A stretch of 64,000 bases of DNA from Colwellia sp. (GCA_022969175.1 JALJPB010000013.1:1-64000), one strand, 5' to 3'. Positions 10,015-21,521 are shown, counted from the first letter of the stretch. Numbers and translations: made by a program. Notes: a model not told the origin generated them from the letters alone.

Positions 10015-13000
10015 CTATTGTGCTTGTACACGAAGTTCAGCAGACGAACGGCTGCGATGGCCTAATAATGTTTTAACGTCAGTCGCTTTAGGCTTAACTA
10101 ACTTAAATAATGGTGCGAATTTATCAAAATCATGCAAGATCTCTTGGGCACGACAACTGCCTGTTTCTTCAAAGTGATTATTGATAATACCGCGCAAATG
10201 TTCTTGATGAATCATTAAGTCTTCAATTTCTAATAACTCAATAGATTCTTTATTTAAACGAGAATCTAGATCGTCATCTTCATCTAGAACATAAGCAAAG
10301 CCGCCGGTCATGCCTGCGCCAAAGTTAATACCGACATCGCCAAGCACAGTAACAATACCACCGGTCATATACTCGCAAGTGTGATCGCCGGTACCTTCAA
10401 TAACTGCATGACAGCCAGAATTACGAACTGCAAAACGTTCGCCAGCACGGCCACTAGCAAATAATTTTCCGCCTGTAGCACCGTATAAACAGGTATTACC
10501 CATGATCATTGCCTCATGGCTTTTATATTCAACACCTTTTGGTGGTTTAATGGTTAACTTGCCACCTGCCATACCTTTACCGACATAATCGTTAGCGTCA
10601 CCGGTTAAGATAATATTCAAACCGCCAGCATTCCAAACACCAAAGCTTTGCCCTGCGGTACCTGTTAAATGAATGGTAATCGGGGTGCTTGCCATACCTT
10701 GGTCACCATGATGACGAGCAATTTCACCTGATAATGAGGCGCCAACAGAGCGATCGGTATTTTGCACTGAAAATCTAAACTCACCACCACTGCTGTAATT
10801 AATAGCTTCGGTAGCAACCTTGAGCATTTCTTTATTTAGTAAGCCCTTATCAAATGGGGGGTTTTCTTGAGTTTTATAAAGAGTAGTATTATCACCGGCC
10901 ACCACTGGCGCTATAATGGGTGATAAATCTAATTTTTGCTGCTTAGCACTTATCCCTTTTAATGGTACTAGTAAATCAGTACGGCCGATCAGTGCGGTTA
11001 AACTTTCAACACCCAGTTTAGCTAAAGTTTCACGCACTTCTTGAGCAACAAATTTGAAGTAATTCATTACTTGATCTGGCAATCCTTTGAAGAACTGTTC
11101 ACGTAGAACTTCATCTTGAGTAGCAACACCGGTAGCACAGTTATTTAAATGACAAATACGCAAGAATTTACAACCTAAAGTCACCATAGGAGCAGTACCA
11201 AAACCAAAGCTTTCAGCGCCAAGTATTGCTGCCTTTACAATATCAATACCGGTTTTCAAGCCGCCATCAACTTGTAAACGTACTTTATGACGCAAGCCAT
11301 TTTTAACTAAAGATTGATGGGCTTCAGCTAAGCCAATTTCCCAAGGACAACCTGCATATTTTACCGAACTTAATGGACTAGCTGCAGTGCCGCCGTCGTA
11401 TCCTGAAATGGTAATAAAGTCAGCATAGGCTTTAGCAACACCCGATGCAATTGTGCCTACACCTGGGCCAGATACCAGTTTTACTGATACAACGGCTTGT
11501 GGATTCACTTGTTTTAAATCGAAAATTAGTTGCGCTAAATCTTCAATTGAATAGATATCATGATGGGGGGGGGGCGAAATTAAGGTAACACCGGGCACTG
11601 AATATCGCAATTTAGCAATTAATGGTGAAACTTTATCTCCAGGTAATTGACCACCTTCGCCGGGCTTTGCCCCTTGTGCGATCTTTATTTGCAATACATC
11701 TGCATTGACTAAATAGTGTGGTGTTACACCAAAACGACCAGACGCTATTTGTTTAATACGCGAATTTTTTACCGTACCAAAACGACGTTGGTCTTCACCA
11801 CCTTCACCGGAATTTGAATAACCGCCTAAACGATTCATTGCTATTGCCAATGCTTCATGAGCTTCTGGGCTTAACGCACCAATAGACATGGCAGCACTGT
11901 CAAAGCGTTTAAACATTTCGCTTTCTGGTTCAACATCTTTAATGTCAATGGCAGTGGTATCTTCTTTAAGCGCTAATAAATCACGTAAAGTGGCTACTGG
12001 ACGGTTGTTCACTTCGTCGGCAAATTTTAAATAGTCACTGTACTGGCCACTTTGTACCGCTTTTTGTAAATGGGTCACCACATCGGGGTTATAGGCGTGG
12101 TATTCACCACCATGAACATATTTTAATAAACCGCCATGACTCATTTTTTGATGAGGTAAAAAGGCTTTACGAGCAAGGTTAATGTTGTCTTGTTCAATAT
12201 CACTAAAGTCTGCTCCTTTAAGCCGGCTAGGGATTTCAGGAAAACACAGCTGCATGATGTCTTCACCTAAACCTATCACTTCATATAAACCTGCGCAGCG
12301 GTAACTGGCAATGGTGGAAATACCCATTTTAGAGAGTATTTTTAATAAGCCTTTATTAATACCTTCACGGTAATTAATTACCGCATCACGAGCGCTTAAT
12401 TCAATTTGTCCTTGTTCAACAAGTTGTTCAACCGTTTCTAAGGCTAAATAAGGATAAACAGCGGTCGCTCCTAGGCCTAATAACACGGCAAATTGGTGTG
12501 AATCTCTTGTCGACCCTGTTTCAACAATAATATTTGAATCACATCTTAGTTGTTGCTCAACAAGACGCTTTTGCACTGCACCAACAGCCATAGCTGCTGG
12601 AATGGGCAATAATCCAGGATGAATCTGACGATCTGATAAGATTAATATTACCGTATTGTGATTACGCACTAAATCTTCTGCTTCATTACAAAGTCGAGTA
12701 ACCGCAGCCTCTAAACCTTCATCAGCACTATAGTTTAACGTTAAGGTATCACTACGGTAGTGTTCAGGGTCAAGTTCACGTAATTGTTTTAAACCGGTAT
12801 ACATTAATATTGGTGTAGCAAATGAAATACGATCAGCATGACCCGTGGTTTCATTAAAGACGTTATGTTCACGGCCAATACAAGTCCCTAAAGACATGAC
12901 ATACTTTTCACGCAACGGATCTATCGGAGGGTTAGTCACTTGAGCAAATTGCTGGCGGAAATAATCATAAAGTGTACGTGGTTGGCTAGATAGTACTGCC

Positions 13001-14475
13001 ATTGGCGTATCATCGCCCATCGATCCTGTTGCTTCTTGACCATTTTCAGCAAGAGTTCTCACTACCTGCTGAATCTCCTCATAGCTGTAATTAAACATTT
13101 TATGATATTGAGACATTTCATGATCGGTAAAAACACGTTTGCCGATTTGTTCAGCATCCAGTTCTGCAAAAGGCACTAAGCGACGAATGTTTTTATCTAA
13201 CCATTGACGATACGGATGGCGTACTTTTAAATCTTTATCAATATCACTAGAGTGGATAATCTTACCGGTATAGGTATCTATTGCTAGCATTTCACCAGGC
13301 CCGACACGGCCCTTTTCAACCACTTCATCCTCACCGTAATCCCAAATACCTACTTCGGAGGCAAGGGTAATAAATCCGTCACGGGTGATAACATAACGAG
13401 CAGGTCGTAAGCCGTTTCTATCTAAATTACAGGCTACATGGCGACCATTAGTCATGACCACACCCGCTGGACCGTCCCAAGGTTCCATATGCATTGAATT
13501 AAATTCATAAAATGCTTTTAAATCATCATCCATTCGAGGGCTGTTTTGCCAAGCTGGTGGCATTAACAGTCGCATTGCCCGGTATAAATCCATGCCGCCA
13601 GATAAGAAAAGCTCAAGCATGTTATCTAAGGATGATGAATCTGAGCCCTTTTCATTAACAAAAGGAGCAGCATCTTGTAAATCAGGTAATAACGGTGTTT
13701 TAAACTTATAAGTACGAGCTCTGCTCCACTGTCGATTACCCTTAATGGTATTGATTTCACCATTGTGTGCTAAATAGCGAAATGGCTGTGCCAGATGCCA
13801 TTGTGGTGAGGTGTTAGTGGAGAAGCGTTGATGGAAAACACATATAGCGCTTTGCATACGAATGTCAGCGAGGTCTAAGTAGAAATGAGGTAAATCTACC
13901 GGCATAACTAAACCTTTGTAGATAGTCACTAAACATGAAAGGCTGGCAACGTAAAATACACTATCGGTAATCCGTTTTTCAGCTCGACGACGAGCCATAT
14001 ATAAACGGCGTTCTAGGTCACGATTACGCCATCCTGGAGGAGCATCAACAAAAATTTGTTCTATTGAAGGCAAATTTCCAGCGGCGATAGGACCCAAAAC
14101 TGTTTTGTCGGTGGGAACTTCACGCCAGCCAACAATAGTTAAAGTTTCACGAGATAATTCTTCTTCGAATATTTTCTTAGACAATGCAGCTGCAATAGGA
14201 TCTGTGTTTAGGAAGATCATGCCAACGGCATATTTTTTTCCTAACTGCCAATTATTTTCTTCGGCGATTGAGCGGAAGAAGCTATCAGGTTTTTGCAATA
14301 ACAAACCACAGCCATCACCGGTTTTTCCATCAGCAGCAATACCACCACGATGTTGCATGCGATCAAGTGCTGATATCGCGGTCTTCACTAGTTTATGGCT
14401 TGACTCACCGTGTTGATGAGCGATTAAGCCAAAACCGCAATTGTCTTTTTGAACGCTGTGATCGTAAAGCTGCAT
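10015..14475 (-). CDS. gltB: Glutamate synthase (NADPH) large subunit
   Basis: Makes two glutamates from glutamine and 2-oxoglutarate, channelling ammonia from the glutaminase to the FMN site. Full length at 1486 residues. The short propeptide ends before Cys13 in KDNCGFG, the expected N-terminal nucleophile of the class II amidotransferase domain. The FMN/synthase domain carries [31 protein letters not shown] and the 3Fe-4S motif [15 protein letters not shown]; the C-terminal GXGXG beta-helix shows repeated Gly-rich strands ([28 protein letters not shown]). The codons of SPPPHH create a run of ten C/G bases at 11565-11574. First gene of gltBD. Confidence 0.98.
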   Translation of the reverse strand: MQLYDHSVQKDNCGFGLIAHQHGESSHKLVKTAISALDRMQHRGGIAADGKTGDGCGLLLQKPDSFFRSIAEENNWQLGKKYAVGMIFLNTDPIAAALSKKIFEEELSRETLTIVGWREVPTDKTVLGPIAAGNLPSIEQIFVDAPPGWRNRDLERRLYMARRRAEKRITDSVFYVASLSCLVTIYKGLVMPVDLPHFYLDLADIRMQSAICVFHQRFSTNTSPQWHLAQPFRYLAHNGEINTIKGNRQWSRARTYKFKTPLLPDLQDAAPFVNEKGSDSSSLDNMLELFLSGGMDLYRAMRLLMPPAWQNSPRMDDDLKAFYEFNSMHMEPWDGPAGVVMTNGRHVACNLDRNGLRPARYVITRDGFITLASEVGIWDYGEDEVVEKGRVGPGEMLAIDTYTGKIIHSSDIDKDLKVRHPYRQWLDKNIRRLVPFAELDAEQIGKRVFTDHEMSQYHKMFNYSYEEIQQVVRTLAENGQEATGSMGDDTPMAVLSSQPRTLYDYFRQQFAQVTNPPIDPLREKYVMSLGTCIGREHNVFNETTGHADRISFATPILMYTGLKQLRELDPEHYRSDTLTLNYSADEGLEAAVTRLCNEAEDLVRNHNTVILILSDRQIHPGLLPIPAAMAVGAVQKRLVEQQLRCDSNIIVETGSTRDSHQFAVLLGLGATAVYPYLALETVEQLVEQGQIELSARDAVINYREGINKGLLKILSKMGISTIASYRCAGLYEVIGLGEDIMQLCFPEIPSRLKGADFSDIEQDNINLARKAFLPHQKMSHGGLLKYVHGGEYHAYNPDVVTHLQKAVQSGQYSDYLKFADEVNNRPVATLRDLLALKEDTTAIDIKDVEPESEMFKRFDSAAMSIGALSPEAHEALAIAMNRLGGYSNSGEGGEDQRRFGTVKNSRIKQIASGRFGVTPHYLVNADVLQIKIAQGAKPGEGGQLPGDKVSPLIAKLRYSVPGVTLISPPPHHDIYSIEDLAQLIFDLKQVNPQAVVSVKLVSGPGVGTIASGVAKAYADFITISGYDGGTAASPLSSVKYAGCPWEIGLAEAHQSLVKNGLRHKVRLQVDGGLKTGIDIVKAAILGAESFGFGTAPMVTLGCKFLRICHLNNCATGVATQDEVLREQFFKGLPDQVMNYFKFVAQEVRETLAKLGVESLTALIGRTDLLVPLKGISAKQQKLDLSPIIAPVVAGDNTTLYKTQENPPFDKGLLNKEMLKVATEAINYSSGGEFRFSVQNTDRSVGASLSGEIARHHGDQGMASTPITIHLTGTAGQSFGVWNAGGLNIILTGDANDYVGKGMAGGKLTIKPPKGVEYKSHEAMIMGNTCLYGATGGKLFASGRAGERFAVRNSGCHAVIEGTGDHTCEYMTGGIVTVLGDVGINFGAGMTGGFAYVLDEDDDLDSRLNKESIELLEIEDLMIHQEHLRGIINNHFEETGSCRAQEILHDFDKFAPLFKLVKPKATDVKTLLGHRSRSSAELRVQAQ

Positions 14476-14877
14476 GTACTATCTCCTAATTAAATATCGC
14501 CTTGGTTACGGAATAATAAAAAAGAATAGAGTTATAATTAAAATGCATAACTATCCCGTTTTCAGCCAAGATGAACCTTTAACACTAAACACTTGTTGGC
14601 CAAAGGTCAACCATAATAGAGTATTTGCTCGTAATATTTATACATCAGTAACTTTGCATGTTATAGACTTGAAACACCCGACTTTAACCGTATGTCTTGT
14701 AGTTTAAGGCTTTTCTGATTTTGTTGTACGAGAGGTAAGTTTTCAAAAGAACTAAGTTTATGTAATTTAATTACATAAATGAGTGATGGATGAGTATTCA
14801 ATAATTATTCATTTTTTATTCACCTTGTATAGACAAGGGGATAAATTACTCGAGAGAACAAGGAGACTAGGGCAAAA
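14476..14877. other. Intergenic region upstream of gltB
   Basis: About 400 bp between gltB and the 3' end of folE2 with no convincing gene. It presumably holds the gltB promoter. It contains a perfect 23-bp palindrome (listed separately) and a small perfect hairpin CCTTGT-ATAG-ACAAGG at 14823-14838. A 77-codon plus-strand frame at 14474-14707 has no recognisable content and was rejected. Confidence 0.6.
14757..14779. promoter_or_regulatory. HexR-like operator palindrome upstream of gltB
   Basis: TTTATGTAAT (14757-14766), central TTA, and ATTACATAAA (14770-14779) form a perfect palindrome. Its core TGTAATTTAATTACA matches the HexR-type box TGTAATnnnATTACA as I remember it from Shewanella and related bacteria. 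It lies about 285 bp upstream of the gltB start and downstream of folE2, so gltB is the only nearby promoter it could control. The palindrome is seen directly; the regulator assignment is inferred. Confidence 0.5.
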
Positions 14878-14903
14878 AAAAGGCTGTATTAATACAGCCT
14901 TTT
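14878..14903. terminator. Bidirectional terminator after folE2
   Basis: AAAAGGCTGTATT (14878-14890) is followed directly by its reverse complement AATACAGCCTTTT (14891-14903), with A-runs on one side and T-runs on the other. It can end transcription from folE2 on the minus strand. Confidence 0.88.
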
Positions 14904-14920
14904 ATTTAAGATAAATTCTA

Positions 14921-15847
14921 TTAGGGTTGATACCCGTTCGTAATACCTTTAGTAGTAATGGATACCGCATCGTGTGCATGAAGAGACTCAAGATGATTTA
15001 TCTTCAACCAAAAATCATCATACTGCTCAGATAAATTCATGGTGTGCTGTAAGCGACGGGCAGCATCTTCACAGAACATTAAATTCTGACCATTTAAACG
15101 AGCAAATTCTTGTTCATCTTCTCTTTTAACTGCGGCTTGTACAGGAGTTTGCAAAGACTGCTCAATTACGTCTACTAAATCAGTAATTGGAAACTCTTTC
15201 ACATTGTTGCCTAATTTTACTTTAATCTCAGCAACTGACCGTTGGCTATGGGGTGTTGCAACAATTCCTTCCGTTGTACCTAGCCAGTCATGAATTTCAT
15301 TTAGATCGACTTGCTTGTCGTCAGTAAATTTATTTTGAAACGCTTGCTGAATTAATTGACGAGCAAGTGCAGCAGAACATGGACAAGTAGAAGAGTAACG
15401 GACATCTACAGCAAGCTCAACGTCTAATTTTCCTTGGTTGAGTTTACCTGTAATAGTTACAGGGTAGGCTTTCCAGCCCTGTTTTCCACTGATTAATGAT
15501 TTACGGCGTAAGTGGTATTCAAAACTAAATTGTACTTTTGCATTATCACTTAAGTCTTGATGGCTACTGATAAACCCGTCGAGTAAAGTAACAAGGGATT
15601 GATAAGTTAATACCCCATTACTCGATAATTCATCAAGTTGTAAGTAAAGCCTAGACATATGAATGCCCTTAGCTTGAGGTTCTTTAAGGTTAACAAAGGC
15701 GTCGATATGCGCTGAAACCATACGTTCCGCTGCACTATCTGAGGCAACCATCAGGGGCATTTCAATATTACTCATACCAACCCAGTCAAGTTTACCTTCA
15801 GTTTGAGCTGTAGTTTGGTGGGCAATATCAGGCATTGATGTTGGCAT
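14921..15847 (-). CDS. folE2: GTP cyclohydrolase FolE2 (type IB)
   Basis: Converts GTP to 7,8-dihydroneopterin triphosphate, the entry step of folate synthesis. Unlike FolE it does not need zinc strictly. The start is placed at the ATG at 15847 (308 residues) because GGAG lies 5 nt upstream; an ATG 27 nt further out lacks a good ribosome-binding site. The active-site block [14 protein letters not shown] contains the conserved [22 protein letters not shown] and [13 protein letters not shown] are further family signatures. In other bacteria folE2 is often a zinc-starvation gene under Zur, and a candidate site overlaps the leader here. Monocistronic, followed by a terminator. Confidence 0.95.
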   Translation of the reverse strand: MPTSMPDIAHQTTAQTEGKLDWVGMSNIEMPLMVASDSAAERMVSAHIDAFVNLKEPQAKGIHMSRLYLQLDELSSNGVLTYQSLVTLLDGFISSHQDLSDNAKVQFSFEYHLRRKSLISGKQGWKAYPVTITGKLNQGKLDVELAVDVRYSSTCPCSAALARQLIQQAFQNKFTDDKQVDLNEIHDWLGTTEGIVATPHSQRSVAEIKVKLGNNVKEFPITDLVDVIEQSLQTPVQAAVKREDEQEFARLNGQNLMFCEDAARRLQHTMNLSEQYDDFWLKINHLESLHAHDAVSITTKGITNGYQP

Positions 15848-15875
15848 TTTTACTCCGCTTTCGTACATTATCAAG

Positions 15876-15891
15876 TTTGTTATTTAACAAA
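15876..15891. promoter_or_regulatory. Inverted repeat in the folE2 leader/promoter
   Basis: TTTGTTA (15876-15882) and TAACAAA (15885-15891) flank a 2-bp spacer about 30 bp upstream of the folE2 start. Directly beside it the minus strand reads TTGATAATGTACGA, which shares TGATAATGTA with the putative Zur half-sites at 31186-31215. It could be an operator; the regulator is uncertain. Confidence 0.3.
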
Positions 15892-16401
15892 AGAATATCT
15901 AAATTCAAGGGCGCATATTCTATCTTACTTTTAGTAGAGACCATTAATGTTATTTTTAAATTAATTGAAAGACCTACTAAAAAGGTGGGGTATTCTGAAC
16001 GAAATTTAAATTAAAAGCAATAAAGATGGGGGTTGTAGTGATATCTTAAAAATGAATAAGTTCTGATCGCAGTCGAGTATACACAAAGTGTTAATTGAAA
16101 AATAAGCTAAGTAAATCAAGCTATAAATGGCGATAGCGTCTTAGACAGAAAAATTTTACATTAGATGAACGTGTAGAGTTTTTTATTCAATTTTCATGTT
16201 TATGGCGAGTTTGTGCGAAATATCTCCTATACAGGGCCAGACAAATAACTTATAACATATATTAGTTTTTACTAATTCCCTCAGCTGTTATCTACATAGG
16301 TTGCCTATTTGGTTTACTTTGTAGGTATTAGATGATCAGTTAGATTTTTTATCTAACTCGGCTTTGGTCTATAATTAACAAACCGCATTTCGAGCAGTAT
16401 T
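15892..16401. other. Intergenic region between folE2 and the propeller kinase gene
   Basis: About 510 bp without a supportable gene. Near its right end lies a hairpin, GTTAGAT (16339-16345), T5 loop, ATCTAAC (16351-16357), followed by a TATAAT hexamer at 16370-16375, 27 bp before the kinase start codon. This is a plausible promoter with an overlapping operator for the kinase gene; no good -35 hexamer is seen. The rest shows nothing I recognise. Confidence 0.4.
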
Positions 16402-19400
16402 ATGTGTCGATTTTTATGTATGTTAAGCATGGCTGCTTTTTTCATATTTACACCTATTTATGCATCGGACGCGATAGAAACAGAAAGTGATTTACGTTTT
16501 CGCCATTTAACTGTGCGCGATGGTTTGTCTTTAAATACTGTCGTCAAAATGGTGCAAGACCCTCATGGTTTTATATGGGTGGCTACGAATGATGGTTTAA
16601 ATCGTTACGACGGTTATGAATTTGTTGTTTATAAACGTCAGCATAATAATGAAGGGTCCTTACGTTCAAATTACATCTCCGCTTTACATATTGATAAAAC
16701 AGGGATCCTTTGGGTAGGTACACGTGCAGGCTTACACCGTTATAACGAAAAAACTGATGATTTTTCCCATTTTCCTCTTGAATCAGGTGATGTGATAGAA
16801 GACTTAATTTTTTCTATTATTGATGACAACGATGAAGATCATATTTGGATCGCCACCCTAGGTAGTGGTATCTCGCGATTTAATAAAAAAAGCCATCAAT
16901 TTAAACGTTATCTTCACGATAAAAACAAGCCTAAAAGTATTAGCGACAATAGTGTTTATAAATTATTCCGTGACAGTAAAAATCGACTTTGGTTAGGAAA
17001 TAAACACCAAGGTCTTAGTTTATATCAACCTGAAATTGACGGTTTCAAACATTTTACTCCCCAAGCATACCCTGATCTGAAACATGGCAGAGTGTACGAT
17101 ATATTAGAAGACTCAGAAAACCAACTTTGGTTAGGCACCCGTGGTGGTGGTCTTTGTCAATTTATTCCTGAACAAGAAAGGTTTACTTGTTATCAGCATA
17201 ATATTGACCAACCTGAAAGCTTAGCTGATGACCATGTGTATTCATTAGCTTTGGATAACGATAACAGAATTTGGGTCGGTACAATGCCGGGCGGGTTACA
17301 TATTTTTAATCCCAGTAAAAAATCATTTTTGCATTACCGATATAACCCTAGTTTAAAAGATGGGATTTCCTCCGATTCAATTTATTCGATATTTGTTGAT
17401 AACACTGGGTTGATTTGGATTGGCACTTTCGGTTTTGGCATTAATATTATTAATCCAAGCAATAAACAATTTGGCTTTGTCCCTCCAGAGCCTGCACGCA
17501 AAGGGAGATTAAATAATGGTGCTATTTTTGAGTTAATAAAAGATAAAGACAATAGAACATGGGTGGGTACCAATAACGGGGGCATTAATGTCATAGAAAA
17601 TGGCCAAGTGGTTCGCTATTTTAAATACGATGAACATAATCCAAACAGTTTACGTTCAAATTACCCTACAAGTATGTACCTTGATAAAAATAATGATATT
17701 TGGGTAGGGACAGAAAACGGTTATTTACATCGTTATCGACCTGAAACAGAAGATTTTGAAATTTATTCGAATGTTGAAAATGACCCTCATTCGTTTATAA
17801 AAACCGATAGAGTCAAAGTTCTATTGGAAGATGGCATGAATAACTTTTGGATAGGTACTCATGATGGCCTTGTACGCTTCGATAGGGAAGCTAACAAGTT
17901 TTACACTTACCAGCATGACGATAACGATCCAACTAGCCTATCGTCAAGTTTGATTAGCTCACTTTCGATAGACTTAACGGGCAAGCTTTGGATTGGTACG
18001 GGAAATGGCCTGAATCGCTATGACTATAAAAACGATGCCTTTATCCGACATGCTCAAGAGGAGTCTATCTGTCCATTAAACGATCAATTCATTTATGATA
18101 TACATATAGATAAGCAAGGAATATGGGTTGCTACTTCAAATGGAGGTTTAAATAAATATAACCCAGAGAGTAGTAAAATAGAATATTTTACAGAAGCACA
18201 AGGTTTATCTAATAACAATGTGTATTCAATTTTACCCAGTGACAATGACACCTTGTGGCTTTCTACAAATAACGGTTTAAGCCTATTTACCCCTGCGACA
18301 AAAAGTTTTAATAATTATTACCAACGCCACGGGTTACAGAATAATGAGTTTAATCAAAGCGCTGCAATTAAAGCTAAAGATGGCAGCTTACTTTTTGGCG
18401 GCATTAATGGCTACAACGAGTTTCAGCCCAGCAAAATCAGTTACGACCTCACTGATGCTTCTCCAGTTGTTACTAGTTTATATATTTCTAATGAAAGACA
18501 GCAAATCCAATTAGATAATACGATTTTAAAGCAATCGTTAATAACAGGAGGGGAGATTGAGCTAGGGTATGAACAGTCTAATTTTTCATTAGAGTTTTCC
18601 GCCCTACATTTCATGTCACCAGATAATAATAATTTTTCGTATTTTCTCGAAGGCTTCGACGATGAGTGGATTTATACTAATGCTAGAAATCGCCGAGCAA
18701 CCTACACTAAAATCCCAGCAGGATCTTATTTATTTCGCCTTAAAGCCAGTAACGGCGACAATATTTGGAGTGATAAAGAATATCAATTACGGATAACGAT
18801 TTTACCGCCTTGGTGGTTAACTTGGTGGGCAAAAACCTTGGCCATTATATTAGTCGCAGGCCTACTTTTTGTTATTTATTGGTGGAGAATTCGTTATTTT
18901 AAGTTGCAACAAAGCTTACTTGAAACGTTGGTATTAGAGCGAACTGAGACCATCAACCTTCAAAAGCAGAAATTAGAAACTTCCTATGAAAGTATTGCCT
19001 TGTTAAGTAAAATTGGTTTAGAAGTAACATCAACATTAGACTTGGAAACTATTCTGCAAAGTCTCTTTGGTAATATAAACGCTATATTTGGGGCGACAAA
19101 TTTTGCTATTGGAATTTACGATCAAGAAAAGCAAGAGATTAAATATGACTTAGTTATTTATGAAGGGAAACGTTATACGCCCTATATACGAACAATGCAC
19201 GAGACAGGGCAGTTTCCCGTTTGGTGTATTCAAAATAAACAATCAATTTTAATTAAAGACGCAATCCTTGAGGCACAAAAATACTTTAACGATAAATATA
19301 TGGGTGATATAAAAGCGCACTTTGTTGTTGAGCCCGAAACTTATGAACCAATAACAAAAAGCCTTTCAATGATTTACGTGCCTCTTTTAGTAAATAATCG

Positions 19401-20328
19401 AATACTCGGCGTATTATCCGTTCAAAGTGAACAAAAAAATGCTTTCGACTCCGTGCATGTAAACATGATGACCACATTAGCGACCTACACCGCTAATGCC
19501 CTAGAGAATGCCACTATGTATGCAAAATTACAGCAAGCACAAGATCAGCTTATTGAAAGTAAAAAAATGGCAAGTATTGCAAATTTAGTCGCGGGAGTTT
19601 CTCATGAGGTTAATACGCCTTTAGGTATTGGCATAACAGCAGCAAGCCATTTACAAAATGAGTTAATAAAGTTGGCGACATCGCATAAAGATAAAAGCCT
19701 TTCTCAAACTAAATTTACTAAATTTATATCTGAAAGTGAAAGTGGTTTTACTCTCTTATTAAATTCACTTAGCCGCTGTAGTGATCTTATTAGTAGTCTT
19801 AAAAATATCGTGGTTATGCATACTGCCGGTGATATTGATGACTTTGATGTCAGCGATGTTATTAATAAAGCAATAAAATTGCATGATGCTTTGTTAAGTG
19901 AGCGAAACATTGAGGTAACACTTAACTTATTAACCAACGCACCTGCTAGAACGTATCCTAAATCTATTGATAAAATTTTAAATGCACTATTAAAAAACTC
20001 ACTTGAGCATGCATTCTCTAAAATGAGAAATATTCAAGATTGCATTTCAATCAACTTGAAGAGGCAAGGCCAGCAATATCTTATTGAATATCAAGATAAT
20101 GGTTGTGGTTTATCGCTACAGCAACAAGAGGCTATTCTTGAGCCTTTTACTACTAGTAAGCGAGGACAGGGCTCGGTAGGTTTAGGTATGTATGCGGTTT
20201 ACAGCCAAATAAAACAACGGCTACAAGGTACAATAGAAATTAGTAGTGAAGAAGGAAAAGGAATGAAAGTAAGTATATTATTACCGGCAAGGATTACCAA
20301 CGAAAGTGAAAATAGTGCTAGTGGATAA
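16402..20328 (+). CDS. Sensor histidine kinase with Reg_prop beta-propeller, Y_Y_Y and GAF domains
   Basis: A 1308-residue membrane kinase. A signal peptide (about 1-22) precedes a large periplasmic part built of two-component-regulator propeller repeats, each with a W-V/I-G/A-T-x-x-G-L-x-x-Y core (for example GFIWVATNDGLNRYDGYEF, GILWVGTRAGLHRYNE), about 30-690. A Y_Y_Y domain (about 730-800) and one transmembrane helix (about 804-830, WWLTWWAKTLAIILVAG) follow. The cytoplasmic part has a GAF domain (about 870-1035), a HisKA domain with the phospho-acceptor H1068 in GVSHEVNTPLG, and an ATPase domain with DNGCGLS and GQGSVGLGM. There is no receiver domain. The HPt gene follows 110 bp downstream. 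This layout resembles polysaccharide-sensing hybrid kinases, but the ligand is unknown. Confidence 0.93.
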   Translation: MCRFLCMLSMAAFFIFTPIYASDAIETESDLRFRHLTVRDGLSLNTVVKMVQDPHGFIWVATNDGLNRYDGYEFVVYKRQHNNEGSLRSNYISALHIDKTGILWVGTRAGLHRYNEKTDDFSHFPLESGDVIEDLIFSIIDDNDEDHIWIATLGSGISRFNKKSHQFKRYLHDKNKPKSISDNSVYKLFRDSKNRLWLGNKHQGLSLYQPEIDGFKHFTPQAYPDLKHGRVYDILEDSENQLWLGTRGGGLCQFIPEQERFTCYQHNIDQPESLADDHVYSLALDNDNRIWVGTMPGGLHIFNPSKKSFLHYRYNPSLKDGISSDSIYSIFVDNTGLIWIGTFGFGINIINPSNKQFGFVPPEPARKGRLNNGAIFELIKDKDNRTWVGTNNGGINVIENGQVVRYFKYDEHNPNSLRSNYPTSMYLDKNNDIWVGTENGYLHRYRPETEDFEIYSNVENDPHSFIKTDRVKVLLEDGMNNFWIGTHDGLVRFDREANKFYTYQHDDNDPTSLSSSLISSLSIDLTGKLWIGTGNGLNRYDYKNDAFIRHAQEESICPLNDQFIYDIHIDKQGIWVATSNGGLNKYNPESSKIEYFTEAQGLSNNNVYSILPSDNDTLWLSTNNGLSLFTPATKSFNNYYQRHGLQNNEFNQSAAIKAKDGSLLFGGINGYNEFQPSKISYDLTDASPVVTSLYISNERQQIQLDNTILKQSLITGGEIELGYEQSNFSLEFSALHFMSPDNNNFSYFLEGFDDEWIYTNARNRRATYTKIPAGSYLFRLKASNGDNIWSDKEYQLRITILPPWWLTWWAKTLAIILVAGLLFVIYWWRIRYFKLQQSLLETLVLERTETINLQKQKLETSYESIALLSKIGLEVTSTLDLETILQSLFGNINAIFGATNFAIGIYDQEKQEIKYDLVIYEGKRYTPYIRTMHETGQFPVWCIQNKQSILIKDAILEAQKYFNDKYMGDIKAHFVVEPETYEPITKSLSMIYVPLLVNNRILGVLSVQSEQKNAFDSVHVNMMTTLATYTANALENATMYAKLQQAQDQLIESKKMASIANLVAGVSHEVNTPLGIGITAASHLQNELIKLATSHKDKSLSQTKFTKFISESESGFTLLLNSLSRCSDLISSLKNIVVMHTAGDIDDFDVSDVINKAIKLHDALLSERNIEVTLNLLTNAPARTYPKSIDKILNALLKNSLEHAFSKMRNIQDCISINLKRQGQQYLIEYQDNGCGLSLQQQEAILEPFTTSKRGQGSVGLGMYAVYSQIKQRLQGTIEISSEEGKGMKVSILLPARITNESENSASG

Positions 20329-20438
20329 ATATTCAGATTGTGCTTTGGTGATTACGTTTTCTTGTGTTAATGGTGTTTTTATCTGTCTCGCTCGATTATA
20401 GTGAAATAGATAGAAATACTGCTTTAGGATTAAATTTT

Positions 20439-20783
20439 ATGAATCATGTTGTTTTAGATGAAACTTTATTAACTAGTTACGTTAATGATTTGAATAAAGA
20501 TATTGTAAAACAAATGATCGAGTTATATATACAACAGTCAGAAATTTATTTTAACGATATTAACAAAGCTGTAGTTCAGCAATCTAATGCTTTATGGCAA
20601 GAGCATTGTCATAAAATGAAGGGGGCAGCAGGTAGTGTCGGATTGAAAAAGCTGCATACATATTTAGCTGAAGTTGAAAAATCGCAAGCATCAAGCGTTG
20701 ATAAATCAGCAATAATGGCTCAAATAAATCAGTTGAATACTTCAGGAATAACAGCATTTAATTTATGGTTAAATGCTGTGTAA
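20439..20783 (+). CDS. Stand-alone histidine phosphotransfer (HPt) protein, HptA-like
   Basis: A 114-residue single-domain phosphotransfer protein. The phospho-acceptor is H58 in HCHKMKGAAGSVGLKKL, matching the H-x-x-K-G signature and close to the HPt domain at the end of E. coli ArcB. I place the start at 20439, where AGGA lies 9 nt upstream; an ATG-initiated frame opening at 20364 adds 25 residues without domain content. In Shewanella a separate HPt (HptA) serves ArcA in place of an ArcB C-terminal domain, and this protein is encoded next to arcA, so the same role is likely. It is downstream of the propeller kinase and convergent with arcA. Confidence 0.88.
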   Translation: MNHVVLDETLLTSYVNDLNKDIVKQMIELYIQQSEIYFNDINKAVVQQSNALWQEHCHKMKGAAGSVGLKKLHTYLAEVEKSQASSVDKSAIMAQINQLNTSGITAFNLWLNAV

Positions 20784-20819
20784 AGGGGTTATTGTGATAG
20801 TTGTTCATCAGTGCTTATG

Positions 20820-21521
20820 TTATTCAACAGAGCCAACAAACCGATAACCTTCACCATGAATGGTATTAATAAGCTCTGGTGTATTTTTCATTGATTCAAA
20901 GTGTTTACGTAAACGTCTTATAGTTACGTCTACTGTTCGATCATTCGATCGTAAATCGCGGCCAGTCATTTCTTTGATCAATTGCTGTCTTGTCACTATC
21001 TGGCCAGAGTTTTCAATTAAGAGTTTTAATGCTCGATATTCACCACGCGGAATCGAAATTAACTCTCCGTCTGGCGATATCATCTTTCTAGAGTTACCAT
21101 CCAGTGTCCATTGATTAAATTTAATAATGGCGTTTTCATTTTCATTTCGAGTTTGGCCTATTCTTGAGAGAATATTTCTCGCTCTAATCGTTAATTCACG
21201 AGGATTAAAAGGTTTGGTTAAGTAATCGTCAGCACCAATTTCTAAGCCGAGTATTTTATCAATATCACTATCACGACCGGTTAAGAAAATTAGCCCTAGC
21301 TCATTATTTTTAGTTAATTCTCTGGCAAGGAGTAAGCCATTTTTTCCAGGTAGGTTAATATCCATAATAATTAAATTGATAGCATTATCACGAAGTTGTT
21401 TATCCATACTCTCACCATCTGTAGCCTCTGATACTTGGTATCCTTCTGCTTCAAATAAGTGCCTTAAATTAAAGCGGGTTACGTCTTCATCTTCAACTAT
21501 AAGAATATGAGATTTTTGCAT
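20820..21521 (-). CDS. arcA: Response regulator ArcA (aerobic respiration control)
   Basis: OmpR/PhoB-family DNA-binding regulator that represses or activates respiratory genes according to redox state. The 233 residues are close to the E. coli length (238). The receiver has phospho-acceptor D54 in [20 protein letters not shown], an ArcA hallmark, plus [20 protein letters not shown] and [14 protein letters not shown]. The winged-helix domain ends [12 protein letters not shown] after [17 protein letters not shown]. Convergent with the HPt gene. Three GTTAAT-like direct repeats spaced 10-11 bp (21568-21594) upstream suggest autoregulation. TorR is the nearest alternative, but the motifs favour ArcA. 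Confidence 0.93.
   Translation of the reverse strand: MQKSHILIVEDEDVTRFNLRHLFEAEGYQVSEATDGESMDKQLRDNAINLIIMDINLPGKNGLLLARELTKNNELGLIFLTGRDSDIDKILGLEIGADDYLTKPFNPRELTIRARNILSRIGQTRNENENAIIKFNQWTLDGNSRKMISPDGELISIPRGEYRALKLLIENSGQIVTRQQLIKEMTGRDLRSNDRTVDVTIRRLRKHFESMKNTPELINTIHGEGYRFVGSVE

Noticed and set aside
14474-14707. 77-codon plus-strand frame upstream of gltB
   Set aside because: No recognisable domain, no good ribosome-binding site and divergent overlap with the gltB start; composition looks like promoter DNA.
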